Assembly: GCF_022369435.1 (NCBI RefSeq) | Contig: NZ_CP059597.1 | Span: forward strand, 1,364,001 to 1,428,000 | Reading direction: 5' to 3' | Source: Campylobacter sp. RM10537 | GTDB lineage: Bacteria > Campylobacterota > Campylobacteria > Campylobacterales > Campylobacteraceae | Length of the DNA: 64,000 bases | Shown: positions 29,083 to 37,140 of the stretch, one piece after another | Position numbering within the stretch: position 1 is the first letter of the stretch | Layout of the letters: every line of letters begins with the position of its first letter | Notes under the pieces: model-generated | The model's input: only the letters and a program-made list of their open reading frames with translations | What the model was told of the DNA's origin: nothing | Database searches by the model: none | Position numbers and translations under genes: made by a program

Positions 29083-29980
29083 CTTTTAACCTCTTTCCAT
29101 TTAGATAAGTACGTCCATCAAGGACTTTTTTTCCACTTTCTTGCAATTTTTTTATACGTAAAATGCCTTGTTTACAAGATAATAAAAAACTTTCTTTTTC
29201 TAATTCTAAAATTTCTCCTTCTTGATTAAATTGCTTATTTTCATCTACAAGTTCTAATTCTAAAAATTTTAAACCATTGTTTAAAAAAATATTTGGCCAA
29301 GGATTGAAAGCAAGATATTTTTGATAAATTTCTTTTGCATTATATAAAACAATCATCCCATCTTCTTTTTTTATTTTTGTACATTGGGTTGCTAAATTTT
29401 CATCTTGTTTTTTTGGGATTAAATTTTTAAAATTTAAAAGAGTGGAAATGATAAGCTTTGCAGCTAAATTTGCTAATATTTCAAAAACTTCGCTTGAATT
29501 TTTATTTTTAATATTACATTCTAAACTTTCAAGTATGGGGCCTGTATCAAGTCCTTCTTCCATAAGCATAGTACAAACCCCGCTTTTTTCATCACCATTT
29601 AAAATAGCACTTTGAATAGGGCTAGCACCACGATATTTTGGTAATAAAGAAGCATGCAAATTCACGCAAGGGGCTATATCTAAAATAGCTTTAGGTAAAA
29701 TTTTTCCATAGGCAGCTACTACGATAAAATCAGGTTTTAAATCCCTAATTTGTTCAATAATTGCTTCATCTTTTAATGATTTAGGTGTGAAAATTGGAAT
29801 ATTAGGGGAGTGATTATTTAAAAAAGCTTTAGTGTGACTTGGAGTTAAAATTTGTTTTCTACCTATAGCCTTATCAGGTTGAGTAAAAAGTGCTATAATA
29901 TTAAAATTTTTATTTTCTAAAAGAGCTTTTAAAATGCAAGTTGCATAAGCTGGGGTTCCCATAAAAATTATTTTTTTCAT
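29063..29980 (-). CDS. fmt: methionyl-tRNA formyltransferase
   Basis: 305 residues. Formylates initiator Met-tRNA using 10-formyl-THF. N-terminal KKIIFMGTP, the catalytic core NLHASLLPKYRGASPIQ with Asn-His, and DTGPIL are diagnostic; a C-terminal OB-like tRNA-binding domain follows. I prefer the second ATG (29980), giving MKKIIFMGTP; an upstream ATG would add three residues. First gene of the long minus-strand block. Confidence 0.95.
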   Translation of the reverse strand: MKKIIFMGTPAYATCILKALLENKNFNIIALFTQPDKAIGRKQILTPSHTKAFLNNHSPNIPIFTPKSLKDEAIIEQIRDLKPDFIVVAAYGKILPKAILDIAPCVNLHASLLPKYRGASPIQSAILNGDEKSGVCTMLMEEGLDTGPILESLECNIKNKNSSEVFEILANLAAKLIISTLLNFKNLIPKKQDENLATQCTKIKKEDGMIVLYNAKEIYQKYLAFNPWPNIFLNNGLKFLELELVDENKQFNQEGEILELEKESFLLSCKQGILRIKKLQESGKKVLDGRTYLNGKRLKVGDCLY

Positions 29981-30077
29981 TAGATCCATCTTGATATTTT
30001 TTTTCGAAATGGTATCTAATTTGAATTTAAAAATGCTTTATCTTTAGTATTCTTTATTTTTTATTATTTGAAAAGTT

Positions 30078-30083
30078 TATAAT
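30078..30083 (+). promoter_or_regulatory. -10 box of the ABC exporter gene
   Basis: Perfect TATAAT 24 bases upstream of the start codon at 30107, in the gap between divergent fmt and this gene. RBS is TTGGAG. Confidence 0.6.
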
Positions 30084-30106
30084 AAAAAATAATTTGGAGT
30101 TAAAAA

Positions 30107-31741
30107 ATGTCTTTTATCATTGAAATGCTTAAAAATAATAAATTAAAATTTTTATCTTTTTTATTTTTTTCTTTTTTAACGAGTATTGTTGGAGTTTTTA
30201 CTTTAATTTTTATAAATGATTATTTGCTTAAAAGTGTGCAAAATATACCTATTTTTTACTTTCTAATTTTACTTTTAGTTTTTTTTATAAGTTCGACTAT
30301 AGTAGAGCTTGGATTGAGTATTTTTGGGCAAAATTTTATTTTTAAAATGCAAAAACGCATTGTAAAACAAATTCTAGATACTCCTTTATTACGTGTAGCC
30401 AAAGTGGGAAAAGCAAGAATTCTAGCATCTTTAGGTTCTGATGTTAGAAATATATCTTTTGGGCTTTTGCGTTTGCCTGATTTTTTACAATCAAGTATTT
30501 TGATTTTTTGCACAAGTGTTTATTTATGTTATCTTTCTTTTGAAATTTTTATTTTTTGTGCTGTTTGGATTGCGATTATTTTTATAACAAATCATTTTTT
30601 AATGATTAAAGTTTATTATTATTTTCGCAAAGCTAGGGAAAATGATGACGCTTTGCAAAATAATTATCAAAATATACTCGATGGGCATAAAGAACTTTTA
30701 ATTAATCAAGATAGGGCTAAACTTTATTATGAACTTGAATTTGAAAATAATGCTAAAGCAAAAAAAATAAATAGCACCCTAGGAAATCTCTTCAATAATT
30801 TATCAAATAATTGGACCAATATAACGCTTTTAGCTTTGGTAGGCATGGAATTTTTTCTAGCTTTAAAGTATGATTTGGCAAGCGTAAATGAAGCAACAAC
30901 TATAGCTCTTTCTATTTTATTTTTAAGAACTCCTTTGGTTTCCATGATCTCTTCTTTTCCTACCTTGCTTTTAGCAAAAATCGCTTTGGATAAAATTGAA
31001 AAATTAGAATTAGATGAATATAAAGAAGGTTTTGAAAAGATAGATTATATTAAAGACTGGAAACAAATTTCTTTTAAAAATGTTTCTTTCTCTTATGATG
31101 AAAATTTCAGTTTGAATCCTGTAAATATTGATATAAAAAAAGGTGAACTTGTATTTTTAATCGGTAAAAATGGAAGTGGAAAATCAACTTTTTGTATGCT
31201 TTTAACGGGACTTTTTAAGCCAAGCAATGGTGAAATTTATGTAGATAATATACGAATTGATGATGAAAAAAGTTTAAAACAATATAGATCGCTTATTTCT
31301 GCTGTGTTTAGTGATTTTCATCTTTTTAGCAAAACTTTAAGTAAAAATGGTTTTGCAAGTGAAGATAAAATTGCTTTTTGGCTTAATTTTTTAGAGCTTA
31401 AGAATAAAACAAGTGTTGTAGATAATGAGCTAACTTTTACCAAGCTTTCCACGGGACAAAAAAAGCGTTTAGCTATGCTTATAGCTTTGCTTGAACAAAG
31501 AGATGTTTTAATTCTTGATGAATGGGCTGCAGATCAAGATCCGGTATTTAGAAAATTTTTTTATAAAAAACTTTTACCCTTACTAAAAGCACAAGGAAAA
31601 ACTATTTTTGCCATTACACACGATGATGCTTACTTTGATAGTGCTGATCGAATTTTACTCGCACAAGAAGGTAATATAAGTGAGCTAAGAGGAGAAAATA
31701 TTAAAGAAAAAGCTAAAAATTTAATCGATCAATTTGAGTGA
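30107..31741 (+). CDS. cyclic-peptide-type ABC exporter (fused TMD-NBD)
   Basis: 544 residues. The N-terminal ~300 residues form a six-helix exporter domain; the C-terminal ATPase has Walker A LIGKNGSGKSTF (about 345-356), signature LSTGQKKRLAML in place of LSGGQ, Walker B DVLILDEWAADQDP and switch His in AITHDD. The DEWAADQDP form is typical of the SyrD/PvdE/cyclic-peptide transporter group. Corresponds in position to Cj1587c next to cgb in C. jejuni (from memory). Substrate unknown; no peptide biosynthesis genes are nearby. Confidence 0.88.
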   Translation: MSFIIEMLKNNKLKFLSFLFFSFLTSIVGVFTLIFINDYLLKSVQNIPIFYFLILLLVFFISSTIVELGLSIFGQNFIFKMQKRIVKQILDTPLLRVAKVGKARILASLGSDVRNISFGLLRLPDFLQSSILIFCTSVYLCYLSFEIFIFCAVWIAIIFITNHFLMIKVYYYFRKARENDDALQNNYQNILDGHKELLINQDRAKLYYELEFENNAKAKKINSTLGNLFNNLSNNWTNITLLALVGMEFFLALKYDLASVNEATTIALSILFLRTPLVSMISSFPTLLLAKIALDKIEKLELDEYKEGFEKIDYIKDWKQISFKNVSFSYDENFSLNPVNIDIKKGELVFLIGKNGSGKSTFCMLLTGLFKPSNGEIYVDNIRIDDEKSLKQYRSLISAVFSDFHLFSKTLSKNGFASEDKIAFWLNFLELKNKTSVVDNELTFTKLSTGQKKRLAMLIALLEQRDVLILDEWAADQDPVFRKFFYKKLLPLLKAQGKTIFAITHDDAYFDSADRILLAQEGNISELRGENIKEKAKNLIDQFE

Positions 31742-31905
31742 GATTTAATGATAATTTTTTAGATTATAATGTGGATGATATAATATTTTTTAGTTTTTAA
31801 AATTCCCTAGAATTTTTACTTTGTAATTAAAATAGCATGCTTATAAAAATTAATATTTATATTTAATAACTTTTGAAATATTATAAAATTTTATATTTTT
31901 AATAG

Positions 31906-31943
31906 TTATTTGCTTAAACTTTTGTTTATATTTAAGCAAATAA
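31906..31943. terminator. shared terminator between convergent ABC exporter and cgb
   Basis: 13-bp inverted repeat (TTATTTGCTTAAA / TTTAAGCAAATAA) with a 12-base loop in the convergent gap, followed on the plus strand by TAACTTTTTT. It could serve both genes. The rest of 31742-31951 shows nothing else. Confidence 0.6.
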
Positions 31944-31951
31944 TAACTTTT

Positions 31952-32365
31952 TTATAGAGTTTTTTCTATATCAATGTAAAATTTAGCTATTTTATTATAA
32001 GCAACTTCCCAAGCTTTAAGAGTAGCTTCATCCGGATTTAAAAGACTTTTTATGGCTTTTAAAAGACAAGTTCCAACTATAGGATAGTGCTCTTCTTTAA
32101 CTCCTAGTTTCACATGAGTTATGGCAACTTTATCAACAAAAGATCTCATTTTTTCTAAATCATCTATATTTTTAGCTGCAATTAAAATTGCCATTGCTAA
32201 AGCTTTTGGTTGTTCTCCTGAAATTTGTTTTTCCATGTTAAACATAGATTTTACTTCAGGATAATCATTAAACATGATTTTATAAAATTCTTTGGTAAGT
32301 TCCTCTCCATTTTTTTGTAAAACTGGTATACAATCTTTAATGATTTGAATTTGTTCTTGAGTCAT
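31952..32365 (-). CDS. cgb: single-domain haemoglobin Cgb (nitric oxide detoxification)
   Basis: 137-residue globin of the flavohaemoglobin/Vgb type without a reductase domain. In C. jejuni Cgb protects against NO and is induced by NssR (known). The His of ITHVKLGV (about residue 85) is the expected proximal haem ligand, followed by EEHYPIVG as in bacterial haemoglobins. Start taken at MTQEQIQII (ATG at 32363-32365) with RBS AAGGGG; the longer frame has a hydrophobic leader not part of globins. An NssR-like box lies upstream. Confidence 0.93.
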   Translation of the reverse strand: MTQEQIQIIKDCIPVLQKNGEELTKEFYKIMFNDYPEVKSMFNMEKQISGEQPKALAMAILIAAKNIDDLEKMRSFVDKVAITHVKLGVKEEHYPIVGTCLLKAIKSLLNPDEATLKAWEVAYNKIAKFYIDIEKTL

Positions 32366-32399
32366 ATTTCCCCTTAAATAATATTTTAAAACAAGGGTA

Positions 32400-32405
32400 A
32401 TTATA
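32400..32405 (-). promoter_or_regulatory. -10 box of cgb
   Basis: Minus-strand TATAAT 34 bases before the cgb ATG; the NssR-type box ends about 22 bases upstream of it, centred near -41, a normal place for an activator. Confidence 0.6.
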
Positions 32406-32427
32406 TATAAAATCAAAGGATAAAAAA

Positions 32428-32441
32428 ATAACCTATGTTAA
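32428..32441 (-). promoter_or_regulatory. NssR-type operator upstream of cgb
   Basis: On the minus strand TTAACATAGGTTAT, one mismatch from TTAAC-N4-GTTAA, the site reported for the Crp-Fnr regulator NssR in C. jejuni. It overlaps the stop codon of the dmsD-like gene (32433-32435). Confidence 0.6.
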
Positions 32442-32981
32442 GTTATTAAAAAAATCTCTCATAAGCATAGCTAAGCCTTTGTAAAAATCGCTTTTTGCTT
32501 CTTTTTCTAAATCTTCATTCCAAGCATTAAACCAAGTAAAAAATTCTTTTTCTAAAAATTCTTTTAATATTTCTTCGTTATTGTTTTTTAGCAATTCTTT
32601 AATAAATAAAAGTTCGTTAATCAAACTATCTTGAGGTTCGTTTTCTAAAAAAGTCAAAAAATTATATTTTAAAAAGATATTTTTGACTTTTTCGGAATTG
32701 TTTGAATAAATTTCTTTGTCTTTATCAAGATAAAAAGAAGCGTAAGGTGGAGCTTTAACAAAATCAATATCACTTAAAAAAAGACAGGTAAAATCATATC
32801 CTATCATTTTTTCATCTTCTTTGGAATAGCTTAGTAATTTTAGAGCTTGTTTTTGCAAAGGATTTTCATTTTTTAAAAACCACCTTTGCCAGAGTTGTTC
32901 TTCTTGAATTTTCTTTAACAAATCTTGCTTAGGCGGATTTTTAAAAAAAGTAATGAAAATATCTATTGCTAGATGTTTCAT
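32433..32981 (-). CDS. dmsD: TorD/DmsD-like molybdoenzyme chaperone
   Basis: 182 residues, mainly helical and acidic, with the TorD-family look (LLKNNNEEILKEFLEKEFFTWFNAWNEDLEKEAKSDFYKGLAMLMRDFF at the end, of which WFNAWNEDL and the FYKGLAML helix are typical). Such chaperones bind the Tat signal of the catalytic subunit until the molybdenum cofactor is inserted. Last gene of the dms operon, overlapping the broken dmsC by 4 bases. Symbol by context. Confidence 0.72.
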   Translation of the reverse strand: MKHLAIDIFITFFKNPPKQDLLKKIQEEQLWQRWFLKNENPLQKQALKLLSYSKEDEKMIGYDFTCLFLSDIDFVKAPPYASFYLDKDKEIYSNNSEKVKNIFLKYNFLTFLENEPQDSLINELLFIKELLKNNNEEILKEFLEKEFFTWFNAWNEDLEKEAKSDFYKGLAMLMRDFFNNLT

Positions 32982-33843
32982 TGAGGATATCCAAGCATAA
33001 TTTGTGTGCTTATTAAGCCATAAAATAGCATTCTAGTGATAAATACTCCTATAAATGCACATAATAGGGCAAAATAGGTAAAAAATTTGCTTTGGAATTT
33101 TTCATAAAGATAGTTATTTAAATACCAACAAGTAATACTTAAACCTAAGAAAGCAAAAGATAAGCTAATAAACCAAATATAAGTTCCTCCTAAAAGCTCA
33201 AAAGGATTTACAAGTCCCATAATCCAAGTTTGCCCTACATGTAAAGTTTGTAAAACAATAGCTGTACTTAGGAGCCCTATACCTATAAGTCCTGCAAAAA
33301 AAAGACATTTTTCTTTCATGCTTACTTTTTTCAAAAAAACAATAATAAAGAATAGAACCTAAAAAAATTGCACTAGCAAAAAAATAAAGTAAGGTGATTT
33401 TAAAATCCCAAGTTGGAACGCTTTTTTCCATAGAACCATAAGCTCCACTCATAAAGAAAATTCCTAAAATTCCAGATAATAATGCTAAAAAAAAGATCCA
33501 TTTTTTATTTTTATAATAAAGTAAAAAACCAAAAATGCAAACAAGAGAATAAAATTTCATTATTCATCCAACCTATATACCATTGATTATTAGCATAAAA
33601 AAATCCAATACGATTTATAACATTAAAAATATGCTTTATATCATTGAGGTGAAAAAAAGAAGGTATGAAAGCTATGATCATAGCTATACCTAAAAAAAGT
33701 CCAAAATATTTTAAATGAGTAAAATTCTTATAGCCATTTAAAAAAGCAGGAGTATAAACAAAACTAAGACCTATTACTGCTTGAGCTAGTATGGTAAAAA
33801 GTACCAAAGGCATTTCGCTAAAAATATGATTAAAGGATGTCAT
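32978..33843 (-). pseudogene. dmsC: DmsC-like membrane anchor subunit, two frameshifts
   Basis: Three overlapping frames together make one DmsC-like quinol-oxidising membrane anchor of about 285 residues: residues 1-98 from 33843 to about 33550, the middle part from about 33550 to 33345, and the rest (CLFFAGLIGIGLLSTAIVLQ onward) to 32978. The first break lies near 33545-33550 (one extra base relative to continuous coding, in TTCTCTTG), the second near 33332-33340 beside T7 and A6 runs. Hydrophobic helices continue smoothly across both breaks. Either a true pseudogene, slippage variation at the second site, or sequencing error. Overlaps dmsB by 14 bases. Confidence 0.75.
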
Positions 33844-34489
33844 TTTTTACTCCTTGATAATTTTGCGGCAAATAAAAAATTGCACTTTTATTTCCCGAAG
33901 GTAAGCTATGTTTTTCAGGCACTATACATAAATTTGGATGCGTAATGCTTGCATCAGGTAAGGGGGTTATCGAAGCTAAATTCCCGTGTTTTTCTCTTAG
34001 TTTGGCAATATCTCCAGCTTTTAATGCTCTAAAAGGACAAGAATCCACACAAATTGGATTTTTTCCTTCTTTGAGTCTATCATAACAACCATCACATTTG
34101 CTCATATGCCCACTTTCGTGATTAAATTGTGGAGCCCCATAAGGACAAGCCATAGCACAAGCCTTACACCCTATACACATACTATCTTCAACTTTCACTA
34201 TACCCCATTTTACCTTCATAGTTGCACCTGTAGGACAAGCTTTAAGACAAGCTGGTTCGGAGCAGTGATTGCAAGATATAGAAGTATAATAAGCAAAAAC
34301 ATTTTGTTCTACACTTCCATCTTCTTCTTTGCAAGTCCAATTACCGCCTTCTGTTTCAAAAACACGACGAAAATTTACACCAACGGGCATATTTTTATAA
34401 TCTTTGCAAGATAAAGAACAAGTTCTACATCCTACACATTTGCTTTGATCGAGCATGAAGCCAAATTGTGAGTTTTCTTCTAAATTCAT
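33830..34489 (-). CDS. dmsB: DmsB-type iron-sulfur subunit
   Basis: 219-residue electron-transfer subunit with four [4Fe-4S] cysteine groups: CVGCRTCSLSC, CNHCSEPACLKACPTGA, CIGCKACAMACPYGAP and CDGCYDRLKEG...CVDSCPFRAL. It passes electrons from the membrane anchor to DmsA. Start placed at MNLEENSQ (34489) because AGGAG lies six bases upstream; a longer frame adds eight residues. Ten bases after dmsA. Confidence 0.92.
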   Translation of the reverse strand: MNLEENSQFGFMLDQSKCVGCRTCSLSCKDYKNMPVGVNFRRVFETEGGNWTCKEEDGSVEQNVFAYYTSISCNHCSEPACLKACPTGATMKVKWGIVKVEDSMCIGCKACAMACPYGAPQFNHESGHMSKCDGCYDRLKEGKNPICVDSCPFRALKAGDIAKLREKHGNLASITPLPDASITHPNLCIVPEKHSLPSGNKSAIFYLPQNYQGVKNDIL

Positions 34490-34499
34490 TTTATACTCC

Positions 34500-36869
34500 T
34501 TAAACTTTTGCAATTTCTACTAAAATAGAATGTTGTCCATTACCTTTTGAAATAGCAGTTGGTACTATACTTGCCAAAGAATTAACACAAGTTCCCATAT
34601 CGATACCATTTTCATATTTAGCCCAAGATCCTTGAGGAGTGACTGCACAGCCTGGTATGATTTTTGGCGTTACCTTTGCCATTCCTTGGATAATACCTAA
34701 GTCATTTCTAACTTGGATAATATCACCTGTTTTAATACCTCTTGCTTGTGCATCTATAGGATTTATCCAGATTTCTTGAGGATTTGTTTCTCTAATTTGT
34801 GGAATTTCCCAAAAACTAGAATGAGTCCTCCCTTTATAGTGATATCCATAAAATTGTAAAGGATATTTTTCTTTTAAAGGATCAAGTATACCCTCTCTTT
34901 GACTTTCAAATACAGGAATAGGAACAATTTGTTGCCCTTCTCTTAATTTCCAAGTTTTTTGCATTTTGGCAAGTTCATTACTATAAATTTCGATTTTTCC
35001 ACTAGGGGTTTTTAAAGGATGATTGATAGGATCTTTTATAAAATCTTCAAGTGCGACAACGGGTTTGACTGGATTAAATTTTACAAGTCCTTTTTCACGC
35101 ATTTCTTCAAAATTTGGCAAGAGTGGATTTTTTTTCATGCTTTCTTCATAAAGATATTTTAACCAATCTTTTTGGGTTTTTCCTTCGCTAAATTCTTGCT
35201 CTATACCTAATCTCTTAGCAAGTTCAATACACATTTCATAAATAGGTTTTGCTTCACCTACAGGCTCTATAGCTTTTTGGCAATAAATAATATAAGGTCT
35301 ATTGCTATAATATCCTGCGCTAGGAAGAATAAAATCTTCTTGCTCTAAAGTTGTAGCATCAGGTAAAATATAATCAGCATAATTATTCGATGGAGTTCTT
35401 GTAACATTAATATCAACAATGCATTCACACAGACTTTCATCGCTTAAAATACGATTAACTTCTTTAATAGTGCTGTGTTGATTGGTTAAACAATTGCCAG
35501 ATATATTAAAAATAAACTTGATATTTTGTTTGAGTTGTTTTGTCCCTCGCACTCCATCACTAAGATCTGTCATTTCTTTACCACGATAAATAGCATCAGT
35601 ATATAAAAAACAAGGGATAGAATCTTTAATAGGGTTTTTGCAAGGTATAGTCATCAAATCATAATAAATACTTGTTCCAGTACGACAACCTGTATTGCCT
35701 CCTTCTATGCCTATGCTGCCTATCATACAGGCTAACGTTGCAATAGCTCTTGCATTTTGTTCCCCATTAGAATGCCTTTGCACTCCCCACCCTTGCTCGA
35801 TAAAGCAAGGTTTAGTTAAAGCAATTTCTCTTGCAAGTTGAATGATGCGGCGAGATGGAATTTTTGTGATTTTACTGGCCCACTCAGGAGTTTTTTCTAT
35901 GCCATCACAAATCCCTAAAACATAACTTTCATAACTTGAATTTTTAGGTGCATCGCTTGGTAGGGTGCTTTCGCTAAAACCTATAGTATAAGTATCAAGA
36001 AATTTCCTATCAAGCAAATTTTCTTTAATCATAACATAAGCTAAAGCTGCAATTAAAGCTGCATCTGTTCCAGGAGCTATTGGAATCCATTCATCACAAT
36101 GCCCTATGCAAGAGTCATTATATCTTGGATCAATATGGATAATCTTACAATTGCTTTCTTCTAAAGCTTTGTGATAAGCATAGCCTATACCACCTCCACC
36201 CATTCTAGTTTCTACATGATTGGCGCCAAAAAAGATAGCGAGTTTTGCAGAACGCAGAGTCGCAATATCGCTCGCTGGAGATCCTCCATAAAAATAATTC
36301 ATAGCATTTGTAATTTGAGCTGTTGAATAAGAATTATGATAATTTAAATAACCTCCATATAAGCTTAAAAGTCTTGCAAAAGGAGATAAGGAACCGTAAC
36401 AATTTCCAAGTAATGAGCCATATGAACCTGTAGCATAAGTGATAAAAAATGCTTCATTTCCATATTTATCTTTAGTTTCTTTCATTTTTAAAGCGATTTC
36501 ATCAAATGCTTGTTCCCAAGAAATAGGCATAAATTTACCTTCACCTCTTTTTCCTACTCTTTTTAAAGGTCTTTTAAGACGATTGGCATTATAAACCTTA
36601 TATCTTGAACTTCTACCTCTAACACAAGCTCTAGCTTGACGTGTGTCAAATTCATCTTTTCCTTCATTGTCTGTGCTAACGTATTTTATAATTCCATCTT
36701 GAGTATGAACTTTAATAGGACATTTTGTTCCACAATTTACATTGCATCCTGCCCATTTTATTACCATAGGAGAAGTTTTTAATAAATTTGAGCTTAGTTG
36801 CATAGGAGTTAAAGCTAAACCACCAAACAAGGAACTCCATTTTAAAAAATCTCTACGATTTTGCTGCAT
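34500..36869 (-). CDS. dmsA: DMSO/TMAO-type molybdopterin reductase, catalytic subunit
   Basis: 789 residues. Twin-arginine signal QQNRRDFLKWSS at the N-terminus, so exported folded to the periplasm. CNVNCGTKC and a later ACVRGRSS supply the four cysteines of the [4Fe-4S] cluster. The YSTAQI segment (about residue 190) offers a serine as molybdenum ligand, as in DMSO-reductase enzymes. Start fixed by AGGAG five bases upstream; the longer frame is untypical. Such an operon replaces Cj1585c next to cgb in C. jejuni 81-176 and in C. coli (from memory). Substrate DMSO or TMAO inferred. Confidence 0.92.
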   Translation of the reverse strand: MQQNRRDFLKWSSLFGGLALTPMQLSSNLLKTSPMVIKWAGCNVNCGTKCPIKVHTQDGIIKYVSTDNEGKDEFDTRQARACVRGRSSRYKVYNANRLKRPLKRVGKRGEGKFMPISWEQAFDEIALKMKETKDKYGNEAFFITYATGSYGSLLGNCYGSLSPFARLLSLYGGYLNYHNSYSTAQITNAMNYFYGGSPASDIATLRSAKLAIFFGANHVETRMGGGGIGYAYHKALEESNCKIIHIDPRYNDSCIGHCDEWIPIAPGTDAALIAALAYVMIKENLLDRKFLDTYTIGFSESTLPSDAPKNSSYESYVLGICDGIEKTPEWASKITKIPSRRIIQLAREIALTKPCFIEQGWGVQRHSNGEQNARAIATLACMIGSIGIEGGNTGCRTGTSIYYDLMTIPCKNPIKDSIPCFLYTDAIYRGKEMTDLSDGVRGTKQLKQNIKFIFNISGNCLTNQHSTIKEVNRILSDESLCECIVDINVTRTPSNNYADYILPDATTLEQEDFILPSAGYYSNRPYIIYCQKAIEPVGEAKPIYEMCIELAKRLGIEQEFSEGKTQKDWLKYLYEESMKKNPLLPNFEEMREKGLVKFNPVKPVVALEDFIKDPINHPLKTPSGKIEIYSNELAKMQKTWKLREGQQIVPIPVFESQREGILDPLKEKYPLQFYGYHYKGRTHSSFWEIPQIRETNPQEIWINPIDAQARGIKTGDIIQVRNDLGIIQGMAKVTPKIIPGCAVTPQGSWAKYENGIDMGTCVNSLASIVPTAISKGNGQHSILVEIAKV

Positions 36870-36881
36870 GTGTACTCCTTT

Positions 36882-36900
36882 ATATTTTGTTACAAAATAT
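36882..36900. promoter_or_regulatory. perfect palindrome at the dmsA transcription start
   Basis: ATATTTTGT-T-ACAAAATAT, 9+1+9 bp without mismatch. It lies between the minus-strand TATAAT (36907-36912) and the dmsA RBS, so it covers about +1 to +19, a place where a repressor would block transcription. No known Campylobacter operator matches it to my knowledge. Confidence 0.6.
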
Positions 36901-36906
36901 TTAATT

Positions 36907-36912
36907 ATTATA
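36907..36912 (-). promoter_or_regulatory. -10 box of the dms operon
   Basis: Perfect minus-strand TATAAT, 37 bases before the dmsA start. Confidence 0.6.
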
Positions 36913-37068
36913 ATCCAAAAAAATATAAAATTCAAGTAAAATTAAGAGAAAAAATATCTAAAAATAGGAGTTTATTTGTATAATTTTAATATTTAATTAT
37001 CATTTATATTTATTCTAATTTTTGTAAATATTTAAATTTTGTAATTTAAAAATTTTATATTAATTTAT

Positions 37069-37080
37069 CCCCCATAGGGG
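37069..37080. promoter_or_regulatory. C5-ATA-G4 palindrome upstream of the nickel transporter
   Basis: CCCCC-ATA-GGGG in otherwise AT-rich DNA, 25 bases upstream of the -10 box of the nik operon, i.e. near -40. A candidate operator; the binding factor is unknown. Confidence 0.35.
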
Positions 37081-37105
37081 CTTGTAGCTTATATTAGTTT
37101 TATCT

Positions 37106-37111
37106 TATAAT
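37106..37111 (+). promoter_or_regulatory. -10 box of the nik operon
   Basis: Perfect TATAAT 29 bases upstream of the first nik gene, with RBS AAGGAAAAAG. The gap 36913-37060 between the divergent dms and nik promoters shows nothing else. Confidence 0.6.
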
Positions 37112-37140
37112 TAAATAAATATATTATTTCAAGGAAAAAG

